Both the position numbers and the translations under genes were made by a program. This document shows, one piece after another, positions 17,852 through 26,676 of a stretch of DNA of 64,000 nucleotides; position 1 is the stretch's first letter, and every line of letters starts with the position of its first letter. Source of the stretch: Chloroflexota bacterium (GTDB lineage: Bacteria; Chloroflexota; Anaerolineae; Aggregatilineales; Phototrophicaceae); the NCBI GenBank assembly GCA_013388745.1, contig JACAER010000043.1, positions 70,165-134,164 on the forward strand, in the 5' to 3' direction. The notes below the pieces were generated by a model. That model saw only the letters and a program-made list of their open reading frames with translations. It was not told where the DNA came from and searched no databases.

Positions 17852-19981
17852 ATGAAAAGATTATGGCAAATCCTCTTTGTGCTGCTGCTGTGCCTGACGA
17901 TCTTCGCGACGGTGACAGCACAAACACCGGTGTTTCGAATCGGCGTGCTGGACGAAGATCGCGGCGCGATCAGCAACGGCGCGCGGCTGGCGGTGGCGCA
18001 GATTAACGACAGCGGCGGGGTGTTGGGGGCCGATGGTTCGCGTTTTCGGCTGGAACTGGTGATCCAATCGGTAGAATCGCTGGGACTGCCGGACGCGGTT
18101 GCCAATCTGGGGCAGGCCAGCGTGATCGCGGTGCTGGGGCCGCAGACGCTCAGCCAACTGCCCAACGATCTGACGGCGCTGCAAGCGCTCAATGTCCCTG
18201 TATTGACCCCGGCGCTGGATGACACCCTGATTCTGTCCGATTTATCCGGGCTGATTTTCCGCTCGCGAGCGGCGGAGGTGTGGCAGGGGCGCGCGCTGGC
18301 GGATTATCTCGTGCGGCAGCTCGCTGTGACGCGCGTGGCCACCATACAGCTTGATCTGGAAAGCACAGCGGCCAACGTCGGCTTTACGACCGCCGCGCGG
18401 GGGGTGAATCTGGCGGTGGATCCGGCGCTGCTGTTACAGGGCGGCAGCACGGTCGAAACGCTGGCGGCCGATGTCTTGCAGGCCAATCCCCAGGCGATTG
18501 TGGCCTACGGCATACCCGAACAACTGGCGCTGCTCTACAACACACTGCGCGCGGCGGGCTGGGACGGCATTTTCGCCTGTCATCACGCCGACTCGCCAGA
18601 GTTCCGCGCGCTTGTTCCGCTGGAACGGCTGGCGGGTGTGATCGGCACGAGCACATGGACATTCAGCGCGCCGGACGAAAACAGCGACATCTTCTTGAAC
18701 GATTACGTGCGCGCTTACGGTGAAGTCCCCGGCGCGGTCGAAGCAGCAGCCTACGACTCGATCAACCTACTGGCAACAGCGATCGCTTTGCCCGGCGAAC
18801 TAGTGAATAATTTGCCGCGCCTGGATAATGTCAATGGTGTACAGGGACTGCTGCGTCCTGTTCAGCTCCAGCGTGGGGAAACCAGCACCTATGTAACTGT
18901 CGTGCAGTTGGGACGCTTCGGCGCGCCCGAAGTTGTGGCACGTTACGCGGGCGGCCAGCAGATTTCGGTCGATACACCGCCCGCTGGCCCGACGAACACC
19001 CCCGCGCCGATTCTGCCGAGCGCGACACCCACGCCCCAGGGCGTCGTGCTGACCATTACCAGCAGCGTCCAGAACGTGCGCAGCGGGCCGGGGCTGAATT
19101 ATGACATTCTCGGCCAACTTCGGCAGGGCGACCAGGTGCCGATCATCGGCGCGAGCGTCGATTTTGCCTGGGTGGTCATCAATTTCCGTGGGCAGCAGGG
19201 TTGGCTGGCGACGTATCTGCTGGATGTGTTCGGCGACCTGAACACGGTACCGGTGGTGCAACCGCCGCCGACGCCCACGCCACTCCCGGCGACCGCCACA
19301 CCGACGCTTTCGCCCAACGCCGATATTGTGGTTATCGCCGCGACACCCAACAACATCACGGTGGGCGTGGGGTTCAACATCCAGATCACAGTGCGCAATC
19401 AGGGTAATGTCAATGCCGGGCCGTTTGCCGTAGCCGCCTCGTTCCCGCCAGACAATCTGTACAGCGCGGTCAATCTGAGCGGGCTGGGCGCACAGCAGCA
19501 GACCTTTGTCTCGCTGACAGGCACGCTCAGCGGGGGCACAGGACGCTATACGGCGATCATCATTGCCGATTTGAACAATCAGGTAGCGGAAGGCACGGCG
19601 GGCGAGGCTAACAACAATGCCTTCGCCTTTAGCTACCTGCTGGACCGTCCTCTGCTGGCGACGGGGCAAATCACGCTCAACCCCGGCGGTACGCTCGACC
19701 TGGAAAACAACAGCGTGGCGCAGGATATCCGCTGGAACGGCGGAGCGATTGAGGTCGTGGGGGCGAATTTCGTGGTGGTGATTCCGGCGACCGATTACAA
19801 CAACATTCACTATGACGCGCTCAGCCCGGCGATCATCAATCAAACGAGCATCCCGGTGACCTCGCTGGCGGTGGGCAGCGTGGTCGGCGTGATTACGGTG
19901 GACGGGCGGCGCGGCGCGCTGCGGGTCGATGGGGTGACGCCCGGCGCGGCGATTACGCTGACGTATCGCGTTTATCAGTAA
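17852..19981 (+). CDS. Secreted solute-binding (branched-chain amino acid type), SH3b and CARDB protein
   Basis: 709 residues with a signal peptide (MKRLWQILFVLLLCLTIF, cleavage near VTAQ). Residues about 30-370 resemble the type 1 periplasmic-binding fold of branched-chain amino acid receptors (RIGVLDEDRGAISNGARLAV; VIAVLGPQTLSQLPNDL). A Thr/Pro linker leads to a bacterial SH3 domain (about 395-465; NVRSGPGLNYDILGQL, GQQGWLATYLL), a second linker, a CARDB-like Ig domain (about 490-600; ITVGVGFNIQITVRNQG) and a C-terminal beta-rich part. No permease or ATPase gene is near, so it may be an envelope sensor or binding protein rather than transport subunit. TATAAT at 17817-17822 is a likely -10. 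Confidence 0.85.
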   Translation: MKRLWQILFVLLLCLTIFATVTAQTPVFRIGVLDEDRGAISNGARLAVAQINDSGGVLGADGSRFRLELVIQSVESLGLPDAVANLGQASVIAVLGPQTLSQLPNDLTALQALNVPVLTPALDDTLILSDLSGLIFRSRAAEVWQGRALADYLVRQLAVTRVATIQLDLESTAANVGFTTAARGVNLAVDPALLLQGGSTVETLAADVLQANPQAIVAYGIPEQLALLYNTLRAAGWDGIFACHHADSPEFRALVPLERLAGVIGTSTWTFSAPDENSDIFLNDYVRAYGEVPGAVEAAAYDSINLLATAIALPGELVNNLPRLDNVNGVQGLLRPVQLQRGETSTYVTVVQLGRFGAPEVVARYAGGQQISVDTPPAGPTNTPAPILPSATPTPQGVVLTITSSVQNVRSGPGLNYDILGQLRQGDQVPIIGASVDFAWVVINFRGQQGWLATYLLDVFGDLNTVPVVQPPPTPTPLPATATPTLSPNADIVVIAATPNNITVGVGFNIQITVRNQGNVNAGPFAVAASFPPDNLYSAVNLSGLGAQQQTFVSLTGTLSGGTGRYTAIIIADLNNQVAEGTAGEANNNAFAFSYLLDRPLLATGQITLNPGGTLDLENNSVAQDIRWNGGAIEVVGANFVVVIPATDYNNIHYDALSPAIINQTSIPVTSLAVGSVVGVITVDGRRGALRVDGVTPGAAITLTYRVYQ

Positions 19982-19999
19982 AGTACGCCTCGTTTTAAT

Positions 20000-20025
20000 C
20001 CCCTCTCGGCGCAAGCGGGGAGGGG
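20000..20025. terminator. Weak hairpin between convergent genes
   Basis: CCCCTC (20000-20005) can pair with GAGGGG (20020-20025) in the 84-base gap between the converging binding-protein and M23 genes. A TTTT lies on the left side, which would serve the minus strand. The stem is short, so this is tentative. Confidence 0.35.
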
Positions 20026-20065
20026 AAACACCTACCCGCGCTGGGGCGCGGCGAAAAGCGCGGGA

Positions 20066-21136
20066 TTAAGGTTGCAGCGCGATATCGAGCCAGGTGGTGC
20101 GCCCGCGTTCGATGGTGATCGTCTGGCGGAAACGGATACGCCCGCCCTCGCTGCTGACCGTCACCTCGTACTGGCCTTCGGGCAAATCGCCGTAAGTGAA
20201 GTTTTCGCCGAATACCGCATCAGGATTGACGGTTAAATCGGCATACGTGAAAGCGTAGCGCGTGCTGCCGCCGTCGAGCGGGCGAATGGTGAGGGCCTGC
20301 CCGAAGACGACTGCGCCGTTGTTTGTCACACGCCCGGCCAACGTGCCAAACGAAGGGTAAGGATAAATCCACAGGTCAGGGTTGCGTGTCGTGCGCCAGT
20401 CGTCGGGCGTTGTGCCGATGCGCACTTCAAAATGCAGATGTGAACCGATGGCGACGCCCGTATCGCCGACAATGCCGATTTGTTCGCCCTGTGTCACTGT
20501 CTGGCTGGTGGTCACGGCAGTCGATTGCAAATGCCCGTAAAGCGTGAACACGGGCAGACCCTCCGGCGAAAAGAAATTGTGCTGAATCACGACGACATTG
20601 CCGTAATAGACCAACTGTGGGCCAAAAAGGCGCGCGCTGTCGCTGCCCGCGTAGTACACCGTGCCATCGGCAGCAGCCAGCACGGGTGTGCCGCGCGGGT
20701 TGGCGAAGTCTACGCCCAGATGAATGGAACGCGCGCCGCGCTGCGTATCGCCGTAGCTGTAAGTGCGATCAAGATAATCAATGCCGGAGGAGGCGATTGG
20801 ACGCGCCAGCGCGTAATGATCGATACGCGGCAGAGTTGGCGTGATGGTGGGCGTTTGCGACGGCGCAGGGCTGGGGCGCACGGTGTTGGTCGCCAGCGCG
20901 AAAGGCGTGGGTGTGGCTGAAACGGCGGGCGGGCGCGGGGTGCGCGTGGGCGCGGATGTGTCGGATGGCTGCGGCGAAGGGGTATTCGTCGGCGGCAGAG
21001 TCGGCGCGCGTGTGGTGGCGAGCACCACAACACCGGTGGGCGTAGCGGGCAGCGTGGCAGCGATGCGGTTCTGGGCTTGCGCCGGTTGGCAAGCGGCCAG
21101 CGCTAACAGGATCAGGCAGCAGAATAGATTCTTCAT
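20066..21136 (-). CDS. M23 family metallopeptidase lipoprotein
   Basis: 356 residues from ATG 21136, chosen because it starts a lipoprotein signal (MKNLFCCLILLALAACQ, lipobox LAAC with Cys16); the open frame continues upstream without homology. After a Thr/Pro linker (about 40-110) comes an M23/LytM-like domain: HLGVDFANPRGTPV, ADGTVYYAG, LYGHLQS and GSHLHFEVRIG, giving the His and Asp zinc ligands and catalytic His. A beta-sandwich tail follows. M23 enzymes cut peptidoglycan cross-bridges; some bind without cutting. It follows the SH3/zinc-ribbon gene by seven bases on the same strand, so the two are likely made together at the cell surface. Confidence 0.9.
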   Translation of the reverse strand: MKNLFCCLILLALAACQPAQAQNRIAATLPATPTGVVVLATTRAPTLPPTNTPSPQPSDTSAPTRTPRPPAVSATPTPFALATNTVRPSPAPSQTPTITPTLPRIDHYALARPIASSGIDYLDRTYSYGDTQRGARSIHLGVDFANPRGTPVLAAADGTVYYAGSDSARLFGPQLVYYGNVVVIQHNFFSPEGLPVFTLYGHLQSTAVTTSQTVTQGEQIGIVGDTGVAIGSHLHFEVRIGTTPDDWRTTRNPDLWIYPYPSFGTLAGRVTNNGAVVFGQALTIRPLDGGSTRYAFTYADLTVNPDAVFGENFTYGDLPEGQYEVTVSSEGGRIRFRQTITIERGRTTWLDIALQP

Positions 21137-21143
21137 CGGCAGG

Positions 21144-22934
21144 TTAGGATTGTTGATCGTCGTCCAGGTATCTGGGCGGCGTGACGGGCGGACGCGGCAC
21201 AGGCGGGCGCTGTGGGGCGCTTTTCGCCAGCTTGGCCAGTTCTTCATCGCTGATTTCGCGCCCGTTGAGGCGATCATAGAGCGCGGCATTTTCCAGACGA
21301 TCTACCGCATAACGCCAGCGATACGTGCCAGTAGCGCGCAGCACCGAACGGCAGTTGCTACAGCGCACGATATGGCGCGGACGGGGAATGCCCAGCAGTC
21401 TGCCGGGACGATTCTCGACCGTGAGTTCGCCAATGGAGCATACCGGGCATTGGCTGATGACGAAACCTTTGGCATAGCGATCAACCGCCGCCGCGCCGCG
21501 CAAATAGAGCGCGATATAGGCAAATACCGCCAGCAGCGCGCCGCCGCCGACCAGCGCTTCAAGCGGCACAGGCAGGCTGGATGTGGGGCCGCCGGCGCCG
21601 GCGGGCGTGATCGTGGGCGTGGGCGAAGGCGCATCCGTGGGCGCAAGGGCTAAGGCAGCGCTGGTTTCGGTCGGTGGCAGATTGCTGGCGATAACAAACG
21701 GCGAGAGCGTTTCGGTGGCTGTTGGTGTGCCAGCGGGCGTTTCTTGAGGATTGTCCGGGGCGGCAGAGGTGACTTCGGCTGTCGCGGTGGGGGTGCTGGT
21801 GGGCGACGCCGACGGTGTGACCGTCGGCGTTTCTGTTGGGCTAGCCGTCATCGTCGCTGTGTCTGCTGTTGTGGCCGTATGCGTGGCCGTTGGCGCGGAT
21901 GTCTCGGTACTGGAGGGCACAGGACTAGCTGTGAGCGTCGGCGTGCTGGTCGGTAGCGGCGTTTCTGTCGGCGTGCCGGTCAGAGTCGGCGTTGCGCTCG
22001 GCGAAGGTGTTTCTGTAGCAGTGGGCGTCGCTGTGGGTGTGTGCGTTGCGCTCGGCGAAGGTGTTTCTGTAGCAGTGGGCGTCGCTGTGGGCGTGTGCGT
22101 TGCCGTCGGCGCGGTGGTATCAGTAGCGGTGGCCGTCGCCGTAAGCGTGGCTGTCGCGGTGGCCGTATTCGTCGCGGTAGCCGTGTTGGTCAGCGTGGGC
22201 GTAAAAGTAGCCGTCGCCGTCGCTGTTGCGGTAGAAGTCAGCGTTGCTGTAGCGGTGAAGGTCGCCGTAGGAATTGGGGTGTGGGTGAAGGTCGCTGTCG
22301 GCGTGAGATCGTCTTCAGAGAGGACGGGCAGTAGGTTAAGATCATCGACCCAGTAAACGAGATTGCGCTGAATCCAGGCGAACTGAAACACGCCGACGTT
22401 GTAGCGAATCATGATCCAACTGCCGTCAGCGTTGCGCCCTACTGGCTGGACGCGCTGGCCGGCGTTAATCGCGCCCAGTCGCAAATAACCGCGGCCCGGC
22501 CCGGCGCGCACATAAGCGCCAACGCCGCTGACGCTGACATAATTGCCTGTGGGTGTTTCGGTGGGGATGAACGGGGTTGTCGTGAGTTGGCTGGCGGAAG
22601 CCGCTGTCGGCGTAAGATTCGGCACATCAAGAATCGGCAGCGCGTCAATATTTTCGACCCAAAAAGCCAGGTTGCGAAAAATCCACCCAAAACGGCGGTT
22701 ATAGGAGATCAGCACCCACTGGCCGTCCGCGCTGCGGTTGAGCGGGACGATGACCGCGCCGGCACGCAAACTGCCGACCGGGGCGTATTGTTCGCCGGGG
22801 CCGCTGCGTACATAAATATCCGCCGCCACTACCACACTGAACTGAGGTGTCAGAGTCGGTTGTTCCTGCGCTGCGGCAGGAAAGGCCAGCAGCAGACATA
22901 GTAAAACGGCGAGAAAGCCTGAAAGACGCGGCAA
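21144..22934 (-). CDS. Exported tandem SH3b protein with Thr/Pro stalk, membrane segment and zinc ribbon
   Basis: 596 residues if begun at TTG 22934, which sits after GGGGATATT and directly starts the signal peptide ([22 protein letters not shown], cleaved after AQ); a longer frame from TTG 22985 is possible. Two SH3b domains ([38 protein letters not shown]) are followed by about 240 residues of Thr/Ala/Pro/Ser linker, then one membrane helix ([18 protein letters not shown]) and a C-terminal zinc ribbon with two CxxC pairs (CPVC, CSNC). The topology suggests an outer stalk tied to a cytoplasmic ribbon. Function unknown; probably wall binding. Operon with the M23 lipoprotein. Confidence 0.8.
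   Translation of the reverse strand: MPRLSGFLAVLLCLLLAFPAAAQEQPTLTPQFSVVVAADIYVRSGPGEQYAPVGSLRAGAVIVPLNRSADGQWVLISYNRRFGWIFRNLAFWVENIDALPILDVPNLTPTAASASQLTTTPFIPTETPTGNYVSVSGVGAYVRAGPGRGYLRLGAINAGQRVQPVGRNADGSWIMIRYNVGVFQFAWIQRNLVYWVDDLNLLPVLSEDDLTPTATFTHTPIPTATFTATATLTSTATATATATFTPTLTNTATATNTATATATLTATATATDTTAPTATHTPTATPTATETPSPSATHTPTATPTATETPSPSATPTLTGTPTETPLPTSTPTLTASPVPSSTETSAPTATHTATTADTATMTASPTETPTVTPSASPTSTPTATAEVTSAAPDNPQETPAGTPTATETLSPFVIASNLPPTETSAALALAPTDAPSPTPTITPAGAGGPTSSLPVPLEALVGGGALLAVFAYIALYLRGAAAVDRYAKGFVISQCPVCSIGELTVENRPGRLLGIPRPRHIVRCSNCRSVLRATGTYRWRYAVDRLENAALYDRLNGREISDEELAKLAKSAPQRPPVPRPPVTPPRYLDDDQQS
21991..22098. repeat. Tandem 54-base duplication in the Thr/Pro stalk
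   Basis: 21991-22044 and 22045-22098 are direct copies differing at a single base (T/C). Each encodes 18 residues of the type [18 protein letters not shown]. The near-identity shows a recent in-frame duplication that lengthens the stalk. Confidence 0.9.
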
Positions 22935-22993
22935 GTTAATATCCCCGTGAACGGCGGGGAATCGTAACACGGGGAGGGGTGACAATCAAGCGA

Positions 22994-23725
22994 CTATTGC
23001 CCTACGATGCTAAAGGCGGCGGCGGGTTCGATAGGTGTGCCATTAGCCAGCAGACGCGCCGACCAACTGCCCGCTGAAAAGCTGACATCGCTGGGCGAGA
23101 TATAGAACCACACGCAAATGCTGGCGTAGTCCTGCGGCACGCTCCACGGGCTGTTGGTGACCACAATGCTGCCGTTAAAGCTCCATTCGGCGCTGATGGT
23201 TGTGCCCGCGCGCAAATTGACGGCGAGGGCGGTGATATAGATACGCTGCGAATCGAGCGCGAATTCACTCTGGAAAAAATCGGGGCAGCCATCGGAGGCG
23301 CGCACGGATGCAGTTGTCGCGATCTGCAAAAATGTCGTGCCGCCGGCGAGCGGTTCACCGGGCGCGGCAGGCGCCACCAGGGCGGACATATCGTCGCCAG
23401 GCATCGCCACACTGGAGACATCAGCCACGCCGACAGCCACCGGCGCGGTGGGGGTTGTGCCGGCGATGACGGTGGCGAGCAAATGCTGGTTGACCGTGTT
23501 GATCTGGTTCGCGCGCGCAGAGACGGCCTGCACTGTGGCGGCGATTTCGGTGCTGCGGACGTCGGCGGTGAGCGCAAAACCGGTGGCTTCGGCCATGTAG
23601 GCGTTGTTGCTGGCTTCCAGCGTCGCCATCATATTCTGGCCGCCGATAGCCTGGCAAGCACCCAAAAACAGCGCAGCCAACATAGTAAAGTGGATGATCA
23701 GTGCATAACGGATACGGATTTTCAT
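22994..23725 (-). CDS. Lipoprotein of unknown function
   Basis: 243 residues, starting MKIRIRYALIIHFTMLAALFL with lipobox LGAC (Cys24). A short helical stretch after the anchor (NMMATLEASNNAYMAEATGFALTA) is followed by a linker and a beta-rich C-terminal domain (about 140-243; AVNLRAGTTISAEWSFNG, ASICVWFYISPSDVSF). The latter looks like a small Ig-like or carbohydrate-module-like sandwich, not assignable. It is first of three minus-strand envelope genes running to the M23 lipoprotein, with a 59-base gap to the SH3 gene. Confidence 0.7.
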   Translation of the reverse strand: MKIRIRYALIIHFTMLAALFLGACQAIGGQNMMATLEASNNAYMAEATGFALTADVRSTEIAATVQAVSARANQINTVNQHLLATVIAGTTPTAPVAVGVADVSSVAMPGDDMSALVAPAAPGEPLAGGTTFLQIATTASVRASDGCPDFFQSEFALDSQRIYITALAVNLRAGTTISAEWSFNGSIVVTNSPWSVPQDYASICVWFYISPSDVSFSAGSWSARLLANGTPIEPAAAFSIVGQ

Positions 23726-23785
23726 AATGTCTAGTCTAGCGGAACAAACGACGCTTGTCAGCCCTCAGCGCGAAAAAACGAATGC

Positions 23786-23794
23786 TGCTATACT
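23786..23794 (+). promoter_or_regulatory. Extended -10 promoter element before the WYL regulator
   Basis: TGC followed by TATACT (23789-23794), 34 bases before ATG 23828. No good -35 is seen at the right distance, so it would rely on the extended -10. Confidence 0.4.
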
Positions 23795-23827
23795 GCCCAT
23801 AAAGGTTTCGACTGAGGGAAAAGTATT

Positions 23828-24799
23828 ATGGTTCATCGGTTGATTAACCGCACGGAACGACTCGCAGCGATTGAACGGATGCTGATGCACAGCCATCTGG
23901 GGCTGCGCGCAGTGGAGATCGCCGAGATGTGCGGCGTAGACCGTCGCACGGTGTACCGTGATCTGACGCTGCTGAAAGAAGTCGGCGTGCCGTTGTATCA
24001 AAAGGATGGACGCTTTTTTATCAACCGCGATTATTATCTGGCGCCGGTGCGGCTGAGCACCAACGAGGCGCTGGCCTTGTTTCTAGCGGCGCGTTCGTAT
24101 GCGCAGCACGGCGAACAACCGAATCCGCATCTGGTGGGCGCGCTTTCCAAACTGGATATCGCTTTCCCGGAAACGCTGGCGGAGCATGTCGGCGCGGTTG
24201 CGGAAGACGCGCGGCTGCAACCGGTGGATCGGGGCTTTATCACCGTGCTGGAGACGCTGACGCGCGCGTGGGGCGAACGGCGGCGGGTGAAATTATGGCA
24301 TAGTTCCGTCAACAGCGGCGAAACCAGCGCGCGCGAGTTCGCGCCGTACTTTATCGAAACCACGCCATCGGGCACGCTCTATGTGGTCGGCTTTGATATG
24401 CTGTCGCAGCGGGTGCGCGCCTTTAATCTGCGCCAGATCAAGCGTGTGAAGCCGCTGCTGAGCCTCTATGAGCGCCCGGCAGCGCGCGAACTGCTGCGCT
24501 ATCTTGCCGAAGGCAGCGTGCATGAAGACGATGGGCTGACGCATGTGGTACTGCTGTTTTCGCCGGCGGTAGCGCCGCGCATCCGCGAACGCGCCTGGCA
24601 CAGCGCGCAGCGTGTGGAACTGCTGGATGATGGCCGCTGTAAAATGACAGTGATGGCCGCCAATTGGCGCGATCTTTTACCGTGGATCCGTTCATGGGGG
24701 CCACAGGTCGAGGTGATCGAACCGCAGGCGCTGCGCGAAGAAATGACACACGAGGCCGCGCAGATTGGTGCGCTGTATCGCCGGCAGGCGCATATTTGA
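23828..24799 (+). CDS. HTH and WYL domain transcriptional regulator
   Basis: 323 residues. The N-terminus is a DeoR/HTH_11-type winged helix (LINRTERLAAIERMLM; VEIAEMCGVDRRTVYRDL, recognition helix about 38-50). The C-terminal half is a WYL-type ligand domain (VKLWHSSVNSGETSAREFAPYFIE, GTLYVVGFD, RAFNLRQIKRVKPL). WYL regulators bind nucleic-acid or nucleotide ligands and control diverse genes, including defence islands; nothing here indicates defence. A GAGGGAAA ribosome binding site precedes the ATG. Its divergent neighbour is the small lipoprotein gene, a possible target. Confidence 0.88.
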   Translation: MVHRLINRTERLAAIERMLMHSHLGLRAVEIAEMCGVDRRTVYRDLTLLKEVGVPLYQKDGRFFINRDYYLAPVRLSTNEALALFLAARSYAQHGEQPNPHLVGALSKLDIAFPETLAEHVGAVAEDARLQPVDRGFITVLETLTRAWGERRRVKLWHSSVNSGETSAREFAPYFIETTPSGTLYVVGFDMLSQRVRAFNLRQIKRVKPLLSLYERPAARELLRYLAEGSVHEDDGLTHVVLLFSPAVAPRIRERAWHSAQRVELLDDGRCKMTVMAANWRDLLPWIRSWGPQVEVIEPQALREEMTHEAAQIGALYRRQAHI

Positions 24800-24861
24800 G
24801 CACAGTTATCGGCAAGATATCACGATAGACTGCGCTTGTGATTGTGGCGCGCCCAAAAGCG

Positions 24862-24898
24862 AAGAAAAAACAAGGGACGGAAAGACGGCTTCCATCCC
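24862..24898 (-). terminator. Intrinsic terminator of the LysM/glycosidase-like gene
   Basis: On the minus strand GGGATGGAA pairs with TTCCGTCCC (one T-G pair; 24890-24898 with 24874-24882) and is followed by TTGTTTTTTC. It lies 18 bases after the stop of the LysM gene. Confidence 0.8.
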
Positions 24899-24915
24899 CT
24901 GTGCGGCAGCCTGTT

Positions 24916-26565
24916 TTAGCCTTCACCCTCGCCGGGACGAATGGCATCCAGCGCGGGGCGCGGTTGGCCGTCCGGGCCGATTAAGCTGTAGTAGCAGGCT
25001 TCGGTATCGCCGGGCAGCGCCGGGCAGGCGTTGAGGTTGTTGAGGAACATCGCGCCGACATAGCCCAGCGACGCGCCAATCTCAAACGCCGCCGCGTTGT
25101 AGTCTCCTTGTTCTTCCAAAGAGGTATAGTTCATGAAGACGTTGCTGCTGGTTTCCGGCAGTTCACCGGTGTCTTCGCTCGAACCCCAACCGAAGCTTGT
25201 CACCCAGATTTGCCTGCCGCCGTCACGGTTGCGTACCATGATGTCGCGGTAGTCGCTGAGCGTGTCGAGGAAGTAGAAACTGCGGTCTTCGAAGTGCGTC
25301 AGCACGCCAGCGGCAGCAGTGCAGCACTGCGCGTCGGGCGGATTGGCCCACCCGTTGGGATGTGCGCCCACGGCGTCAGCGGCGGCGTTCAAGCCGGCGG
25401 CATACATGCCTTGCAGGAACAGGCGGTCATTGATGGCGTTCACGCCGTCGTTGAAACCCGTGGGGGCCAGGCCAGCGCTCACGACAACAGCGTTCGGGTC
25501 GGCGGCTTTGATGGCGACGAAGGCGATTTGCAGCAGTTCCATATAGCTGCTGGCGCTTATGCTGTGTTCCTGGCTGTTCCACTCGCGGCGCAGATTCGGC
25601 TCGCTCCAGATTTCGTAAGCGCCCACCCGCCCGGCATAGCGTTCCGCCAGCGCGCCGACGAATGTGCCATAATCGACCAAATTATCGGGCGGGCCGTTTT
25701 CTTCGGTGGCAGAACGCGCCCAATCGGGGGCATTGGTCACGGTGAACAGAATACTGAAGTCGGCGGATTCGAGGCCATCGACTATGCCATCCAGCACATC
25801 AAAATTGATTTCGCCCTGTACAGGCTCAATCTCGCTCCACAGCACCTCGACCTTGACCCAGTTGATGCCGAGGCCGGTCATTGCTTCGGTCAGGGCGGTC
25901 ATATCCTGATCGATGAAATAGGCGATCAAGCCGTAGCCCATGTCGGCGCCGCCGCCCTGTCCCTGCTGCGCGGTCGTGCTGCTGGCGGCGGTGGTGCTGC
26001 CCGTCGAAGCGGCGGGGCCGCTGGGCACGGTGATGCGCTGGCCGACGAAGATCAGGTTGGGATTGGTGATGGTGGGATTGAGCGCCAGCAGACGCGGCAC
26101 GCTGGTGTTGAAACGCACGGCGATGCGGAACAGGGTATCGCCCGCCGCAACAGTATAAGTGCTGGTCGAACCCGGCACAAGCGTAGCGGTCGGCGGCGGC
26201 GTGGTGCTGGGCGGCGCGGGTGTGCGCGTCTGCGTAGGCGTGGCGCTGGGGCCGCCGGGCGTCGCGGCCAGCGGCACCTGAATCGCGCGTCCGGCGTAAA
26301 TCAGCGCGGGGTTGACAATGCCATTGATCTGAGCCAACGCCGCTACGGTGGTGTTAAAGCGTAAAGCGATGCGATAGAGTGTATCGCCGGGCTGCACGGT
26401 ATAGAACTGATAACCGGGCAGCGGCGTGGGCGATCCGGCGGGCGACTGGGTGGCGGCGGTGGTCGGCGTGGCGCTGGGCGTGGCCGTGTTTTGTGCGAAT
26501 AAAGGCTGTGCTGTCAACACACAAGCAACTATGATGAGCAACAAAATAGTCCATCGTCTAGACAT
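24916..26565 (-). CDS. LysM protein with GH-A-like glycosidase domain, possibly inactive
   Basis: 549 residues from ATG 26565, nine bases after AAGGAG; an ATG at 26571 is too close to it. Signal peptide MSRRWTILLLIIVACVLTAQ. Two LysM domains (YTVQPGDTLYRIALRFNTT; YTVAAGDTLFRIAVRFNTS) bind peptidoglycan or chitin-like glycans. Then a TIM-barrel domain (about 205-549) like GH5/GH39-type cellulase-fold proteins: WVKVEVLWSEIEPVQGE, YEIWSEPNLRREW, WVTSFGWGSSED. The acid/base Glu survives in SEP (usually NEP), but the nucleophile position, usually Glu in TEFGW, reads Ser. Catalysis is therefore doubtful, while sugar binding may remain. Confidence 0.82.
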   Translation of the reverse strand: MSRRWTILLLIIVACVLTAQPLFAQNTATPSATPTTAATQSPAGSPTPLPGYQFYTVQPGDTLYRIALRFNTTVAALAQINGIVNPALIYAGRAIQVPLAATPGGPSATPTQTRTPAPPSTTPPPTATLVPGSTSTYTVAAGDTLFRIAVRFNTSVPRLLALNPTITNPNLIFVGQRITVPSGPAASTGSTTAASSTTAQQGQGGGADMGYGLIAYFIDQDMTALTEAMTGLGINWVKVEVLWSEIEPVQGEINFDVLDGIVDGLESADFSILFTVTNAPDWARSATEENGPPDNLVDYGTFVGALAERYAGRVGAYEIWSEPNLRREWNSQEHSISASSYMELLQIAFVAIKAADPNAVVVSAGLAPTGFNDGVNAINDRLFLQGMYAAGLNAAADAVGAHPNGWANPPDAQCCTAAAGVLTHFEDRSFYFLDTLSDYRDIMVRNRDGGRQIWVTSFGWGSSEDTGELPETSSNVFMNYTSLEEQGDYNAAAFEIGASLGYVGAMFLNNLNACPALPGDTEACYYSLIGPDGQPRPALDAIRPGEGEG

Positions 26566-26676
26566 AACCATTTGCTCCTTCAATGTTTAAATCATCCTGA
26601 GATATTACCATCGTTTCGGCTAATCCCGCCAACGTGTGTTAAAATTGAACGCGGAATGGACACGAGAGGATCGGAA

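Noticed and set aside
22935..22985. Longer start (TTG 22985) for the SH3/zinc ribbon gene.
   Set aside because: It would put 17 residues ahead of a clean signal peptide; TTG 22934 with GGGG ahead fits better, though not proven.
25108..26364. 418-codon open frame opposite the LysM/glycosidase-like gene.
   Set aside because: Shadow of the real gene; the real frame has a signal peptide and two LysM domains.
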